The translations under genes were made by a program, and so were the position numbers. From Psychrobacter sp. JCM 18902 (GTDB taxonomy: Bacteria; Pseudomonadota; Gammaproteobacteria; Pseudomonadales; Moraxellaceae), in the NCBI RefSeq assembly GCF_904846615.1, contig NZ_CAJHBK010000001.1, positions 2,356,001 through 2,420,000 on the forward strand: a stretch of DNA of 64,000 bases, given 5' to 3'. The notes under the pieces were generated by a model. It worked only from the letters and a program-made list of their open reading frames with translations. It had not been told where the DNA came from and searched no databases. This document shows positions 60,175 through 64,000 of the stretch, one piece after another (positions within the stretch are counted from its first letter, which is position 1; every line of letters starts with the position of its first letter).

Positions 60175-61554
60175 ATGAGCCAACACAGCAGTTCACTTAC
60201 TGATCAAGCTACCAATGATGCTAGCGCAACAGCAGAGCATCAACCGCGTCAGAAACCACCGCACTATGAGCGTAGCGATGACTTGCGCGTCGTAATTACG
60301 GGTATGGGTGCGTTGACACCTTTGGGGCTCGACGTCGATAGCTCATGGACTAGGCTGCTCAATGGTGATAGCGGCATCGCGCCAATTACACATTTTGATG
60401 CTACTGGCTATCGCGCTCAAATTGCTGGCGTGGTCAAGGATTTCGATGCCAAGCAATATATGAATGCCAAAGACGCGCGACGCTATGATGAATTTATTCA
60501 TTATGGTATTGCCGCCTCTAGTATGGCATTACAGAATGCTGGTTTTATCGATGAAGTGAGTGCTGCTGATGCACCTGTACAAAATGTCGATCAAGAGCGA
60601 TTCGGCATTATTTTAGGCTCAGGTATTGGTGGTATCCAAACCATTGAAAACAGTCGCGATACGCTACGAGAAAAAGGCGCTATGAAAGTTTCGCCCTTTA
60701 TCATTCCTGGCTCTATTGTGAATATGGCAGCAGGCTTAGTGGCGATTAAACATACCCTAAAAGGTCCCAACCTTGCGACATCGACGGCTTGTACCACCGC
60801 TACCCATGCGATGGGTCTCGCTGCACGTTTGATTGCTTATGGTGACGCCGATGTCATGCTAGCAGGTGGTAGTGAAAAAGGCTCCAGCCCGCTTGGTATA
60901 TCAGGTTTTGGTGCCATGCATGCCCTCTCAACTCGCAATGACGAACCGACCAAGGCGTCGCGTCCCTTTGACAAAGACCGTGATGGCTTTGTGCTCGGTG
61001 ATGGCGCTGGTATGGTGGTACTAGAAAGCCTCGCTCATGCCAAAGCACGCGGTGCAACCATACTCGCTGAACTGGTCGGTTTTGGGATGAGTGATGATGC
61101 CAGTCACATCACAGCACCGCCTGAAGATGGCAGCGGTGCGGCGCGAGCGATGCGTAATGCCCTAAATGATGCAGGTATTGAGCCATCGAGTGTTGGTTAT
61201 GTCAACGCTCATGGCACCAGCACCCCTGCAGGTGATGTCGCTGAATCGATTGCTATTGAAACCGTTTTTGCCCCAGTCAAAGACCGCATTTTGGTCAGCT
61301 CAACCAAATCGATGACGGGTCATTTGCTTGGTGCCGCGGGTGCTGTTGAAGCCATATTCACCGTCCTTGCCCTACAGCATCAGCATGTGCCACCCACCAT
61401 TAATTTGGACAATGTGGAAGACAACTGTAACCTCGACTATGTCGCCAACCAATCGCGTAAAGTTGAAAACCTACAGTACGCCGTATCCAATAGCTTTGGC
61501 TTTGGTGGTACCAATGGATCGTTAGTATTTGCGCGCTGGCCCGTGAATCATTAA
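60175..61554 (+). CDS. fabF: 3-oxoacyl-[ACP] synthase II
   Basis: Elongating beta-ketoacyl-ACP synthase of fatty-acid synthesis. It is 459 residues, with about 35 extra Gln/His-rich N-terminal residues before RVVITGMGALTPLG. The nucleophile Cys206 is in ATSTACTTATHAMG; the two catalytic His are in VNAHGTSTPAGD and SMTGHLLGAAGAVEA; the C-terminal NSFGFGGTNGSLVF is typical. GGATATATCGC precedes the ATG. No other fab genes lie beside it. Because FabF sets unsaturated chain length in cold adaptation, it may matter for membrane fluidity here (inference). Confidence 0.95.
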   Translation: MSQHSSSLTDQATNDASATAEHQPRQKPPHYERSDDLRVVITGMGALTPLGLDVDSSWTRLLNGDSGIAPITHFDATGYRAQIAGVVKDFDAKQYMNAKDARRYDEFIHYGIAASSMALQNAGFIDEVSAADAPVQNVDQERFGIILGSGIGGIQTIENSRDTLREKGAMKVSPFIIPGSIVNMAAGLVAIKHTLKGPNLATSTACTTATHAMGLAARLIAYGDADVMLAGGSEKGSSPLGISGFGAMHALSTRNDEPTKASRPFDKDRDGFVLGDGAGMVVLESLAHAKARGATILAELVGFGMSDDASHITAPPEDGSGAARAMRNALNDAGIEPSSVGYVNAHGTSTPAGDVAESIAIETVFAPVKDRILVSSTKSMTGHLLGAAGAVEAIFTVLALQHQHVPPTINLDNVEDNCNLDYVANQSRKVENLQYAVSNSFGFGGTNGSLVFARWPVNH

Positions 61555-61669
61555 GGTATAAAACTCACCATATCGGTCGTTGTAACCTTGGTGTCAGATT
61601 TGCTACGTTTGTCCACTTGCAGCCCCTTATCGTATTTGCGTATGATAAGGGGTAATTTTTGGAACATTT

Positions 61670-62500
61670 ATGGACGATACCATGTCAAGCTACTCATTTT
61701 CCCATCAGTTTTACCAGCGCTGGACGTGTGCGCCTGAGCCTATTCGCGCAGCAATTACCCAAGAGCTAAAAGACATCACCACCTTACTGCAAAACGATAC
61801 CCCATTTGAAAGCTTTGTCTTTAATACTCATGATTTGGATACCCACATCGATGAGCTCTACGAAAACCATGAAGCGGAGCAAGCCATCGCTAAAGCCATT
61901 ACTGACAAAAAGGCCGAAGAGCAAGCGACCGCAGAAAAACAGCAGCGAGAAGAACAACAAAAAATAAAAGCGGCAGAGGATGCCAGATTAAAAGAAAGTG
62001 CTAGATTAAAAGAAGCAGCAGATACCGCGCAAAAAGAACAACAGAAAACTGAGCAAATAGCCGCTGAAAAGAATAATCTTGCTGATAAAACGACCGCTAT
62101 GAACACCAATGATGCGAGTGATTCAGAATCGCTCAGTATTGATAACACGGTTGAGAAAAACCAAAATGTTGAAAAATCGGCTGCGACGCAATCTAGCTCT
62201 GAGAACAAAACCATCAGTGAACATGCTAATGTCGCTAATGACAAGCATATCAATGACGACCACAGTATAAAAGCGGTCAACGACAAAGCCAGCGCCGCCA
62301 TCAAACTGGCACTGAAAGATGCGAAACTAAGTACCACGCATCAAGAGATGATCCGTGAGCTGGAAATGCAAATTGATGACTATCTCAGTGAGCAAATGAT
62401 GCTGATGTCTGAGAATTTAAAATCTTGGTTACGTGCTGAAGTGACTCAAAATCTAAGCGAAGATGAAGCAGTAACTGACAAAGAGTCTAAAAAAAGCTAA
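61670..62500 (+). CDS. Coiled-coil protein of unknown function
   Basis: A 276-residue protein. A folded-looking N-terminal part (SSYSFSHQFYQRWTCAPEPI, about 3-60) leads into a long charged region (about 60-120) of Ala/Glu/Lys/Gln heptads (EEQATAEKQQREEQQKIK) predicted as coiled coil, then a Ser/Asn/Asp-rich stretch (130-200) and a helical C-terminus (HQEMIRELEMQIDDYLSEQM). No membrane segment or signal is visible. An in-frame ATG four codons downstream (61682) is an alternative start. It is 115 bp after fabF. Family unknown. Confidence 0.72.
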   Translation: MDDTMSSYSFSHQFYQRWTCAPEPIRAAITQELKDITTLLQNDTPFESFVFNTHDLDTHIDELYENHEAEQAIAKAITDKKAEEQATAEKQQREEQQKIKAAEDARLKESARLKEAADTAQKEQQKTEQIAAEKNNLADKTTAMNTNDASDSESLSIDNTVEKNQNVEKSAATQSSSENKTISEHANVANDKHINDDHSIKAVNDKASAAIKLALKDAKLSTTHQEMIRELEMQIDDYLSEQMMLMSENLKSWLRAEVTQNLSEDEAVTDKESKKS

Positions 62501-62560
62501 ACGCTGCGTCCTACGCATCACCTTTTAGCAATAAATCCTTAGTAACAAATTCCTAGTACT

Positions 62561-62593
62561 AAAAAACCCCCGTAAACTTTACGGGGGGTTTTT
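62561..62593. terminator. Bidirectional terminator
   Basis: AAAACCCCCGTAAA pairs with TTTACGGGGGGTTTT across a very short loop, between the coiled-coil gene and the convergent peptidase gene. Confidence 0.9.
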
Positions 62594-62624
62594 CATTTTA
62601 GCTTCGTCGATATGAGCGTTTACT

Positions 62625-64000
62625 TTAGATAGCCTTAGTACGCTCAGTCAGCCAGTCAAGTGCCGCACCTTCAACGCGGTCTTTTAGCTCTGCATAGACT
62701 TGGCTATGATAATTATTCAACCAATCAATTTCGATTTGAGTCAATAATGATGACTCAATTAAACGAGTATCAATTGGGCAATAAGTGACGGTCTCAAAAT
62801 TAAGAAAATCGCCAAATTCCGTCTCTACTGGTTGAGCAACGCGTTTATTAACCATCAAGTTTTCAATACGAATACCGTATTTGCCTTCACGGTATAGACC
62901 TGGCTCATTACTTGAGATCATGCCCTCTTTCATAGCGCGCTCTTTCGGTATGCTAGCGCTATAAGCAATCACTTGTGGACCTTCATGGACGTTCAAGAAA
63001 TAACCAACGCCATGACCAGTACCGTGACCATAATCCATCTGTGCCTGCCATAATGGTGCACGGCATATCGCATCGATGAGTGGTGAAGCGATACCATCAG
63101 GGAAATGCGCTTTGGCCAAGGCAATATGGGCTTTGAGTACGGTGGTAAAGTCACGTTTGTGTTCGCTGCTTACCTGTCCAATACCGACCACACGGGTGAT
63201 GTCTGTGGTGCCGTTTTGATATTGAGCGCCTGAATCAATCAGTAACAATCCGCCTTCACCTTCATTGACATCTAAGTAGCTAAATTTTTCTGGTGTTGCG
63301 CGATAATGTGGCAGCGCACCATTTTCATTAAAGCCTGCGATAGTCGGGAAACTGGGCGATACATAATGTGGCTGCTGACTGCGCACTGCGATGAGCATAC
63401 TATCAACGTCCAGCTCGCTTAAACGCTCACCATCTGCTAAACGCTGCTCGAATGCGGCAAAAAACTCACTTAATGCCGCGCCATCTTGACGCATGGCTTC
63501 ACGCACATGGTCGATATCAGCGTCAGATTTAACCGATTTTAATAAAGTACTTGGCGCCATTTGCTCAATAAAACCTATGCCATCGCCCATTTTAGATAAC
63601 GTACCCACTGCCACTTTACTTGGGTCTAATAGCAATAAGTCATCAGCAGTCAATGTGCCCAACGCATCTTGCACAGCATCATAATCAGCAAGGGTGATAC
63701 CGCTGTCTTTTAAGATTTGTGCTATCTCGCTACTGACTTTATTATTATCGATAAACAATGTCGCGTCATTTTCGCTAATGAGCATATGTGCCAAAAACAC
63801 AGGGTTATAATCAACATCGGCGCCGCGTAAATTGGTCAACCAAGCAATATCGTCTAAGCTTGAAAGCAAGTGATGGGTTGCGCCTGCCTCAGCCATACCT
63901 GCGCGTACAGCGGCAAGTTTTGAGGTAGCAGACTGCGCGACAAACTGCGCATCGTGTTGATATAGACTGGCGGTTGGTAGCGCTGGACGATCGCTCCATA
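62625..64000 (-). CDS. Aminopeptidase P family (Xaa-Pro) metallopeptidase, partial
   Basis: The 3' part of an M24-type aminopeptidase that removes N-terminal residues next to proline. The frame runs past an internal ATG (63896) to the window edge with no stop. The extra upstream peptide includes WSDRPALPTASLYQHDAQ, characteristic of the N-terminal creatinase-like domain, so the true start is beyond the window. Metal ligands are in LLIDSGAQYQNGTTDITRV (two Asp), GHGTGHGVGYFLNVHEGP (His), MISSNEPGLYREG (Glu) and IRIENLM (Glu). The length visible is 459 residues; the full protein is likely about 600, the eukaryote-like long form. Confidence 0.92.
   Translation of the reverse strand, partial: WSDRPALPTASLYQHDAQFVAQSATSKLAAVRAGMAEAGATHHLLSSLDDIAWLTNLRGADVDYNPVFLAHMLISENDATLFIDNNKVSSEIAQILKDSGITLADYDAVQDALGTLTADDLLLLDPSKVAVGTLSKMGDGIGFIEQMAPSTLLKSVKSDADIDHVREAMRQDGAALSEFFAAFEQRLADGERLSELDVDSMLIAVRSQQPHYVSPSFPTIAGFNENGALPHYRATPEKFSYLDVNEGEGGLLLIDSGAQYQNGTTDITRVVGIGQVSSEHKRDFTTVLKAHIALAKAHFPDGIASPLIDAICRAPLWQAQMDYGHGTGHGVGYFLNVHEGPQVIAYSASIPKERAMKEGMISSNEPGLYREGKYGIRIENLMVNKRVAQPVETEFGDFLNFETVTYCPIDTRLIESSLLTQIEIDWLNNYHSQVYAELKDRVEGAALDWLTERTKAI

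Noticed and set aside
61858-62337. Minus-strand frame of about 159 codons opposite the coiled-coil gene
   Set aside because: Ser/Ala/Cys-rich low-complexity antisense product of the repeated Glu/Lys/Gln codons; no ribosome site.

Overview
The window reads as a chromosomal segment of a Psychrobacter-like gammaproteobacterium (Moraxellaceae). This rests on the look of the proteins (fadBA, tig-clpP-clpX, cmoAB, ETF-QO, tsdA, AGCS and acetate-type symporters, TRAP transport), the moderately AT-rich DNA, an rrn operon of order 16S-Ile-Ala-23S-5S, and the absence of sugar catabolism genes. No species name is claimed.

Layout: 1-132 holds the 5' part of a small membrane protein gene cut by the window edge. 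285-4035 is fadB-fadA (beta-oxidation) on the minus strand, with a 418-bp gap filled by two nested repeat elements. 4809-6778 carries ispA and a DUF72 gene. 6898-7542 is a lone AT-rich SLATT-like membrane protein, followed by sodB (minus) and rdgB (plus). 10037-13949 is the proteostasis block tig, clpP, clpX. 14175-18624 has a short-chain dehydrogenase, a TsdA-like dihaem cytochrome, an orphan EIIC-like membrane protein and a SPOR protein. 18727-24738 has argS, a small membrane protein, a DUF1176 protein and cmoB-cmoA. 24942-28796 has msrA, tpm, a DUF1499 protein and an MltB-type lytic transglycosylase. 28915-32659 has hypotheticals, murI and a DUF1285 protein. 33066-39764 has ETF-QO, an AGCS symporter, a 1.1-kb gene-free gap and a DUF4212 + SSS symporter pair. 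40144-45710 has a membrane protein, a rhomboid protease, a cytosolic 5'-nucleotidase and a TRAP transporter (dctP-Q-M order). 46080-51368 is a complete rrn operon on the minus strand. 51999-64000 has a UDG-superfamily glycosylase, upp, an SDR, an unknown protein, an alpha/beta hydrolase, DUF1653, a TIR-like protein packed directly against tyrS, anmK, fabF, a coiled-coil protein and an aminopeptidase P gene that runs off the right edge.

Functional themes: fatty-acid and organic-acid use (fadBA, ETF-QO, acetate-type symporter, TRAP, AGCS), protein quality control (tig, clpPX), oxidative-damage repair and nucleotide-pool cleaning (sodB, msrA, rdgB, glycosylase), cell-wall turnover and recycling (murI, anmK, MltB, SPOR) and translation (argS, tyrS, cmoAB, rrn).

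The most interesting non-housekeeping signals are: (1) a three-copy MITE-like family of 170-189 bp with 13-bp inverted termini and TA target duplication; (2) one MITE copy inserted inside a second, independent dispersed repeat within the fadB-fadA spacer, from which the empty site can be reconstructed; (3) a TIR-like putative NADase effector in the tight array tyrS-TIR-DUF1653; (4) a lone SLATT-like 2TM protein; (5) an unknown protein with a tentative ADP-ribosyltransferase-like C-terminal pattern; and (6) a heptanucleotide tandem repeat upstream of murI. No CRISPR array, prophage, integrase or intact transposase was seen.
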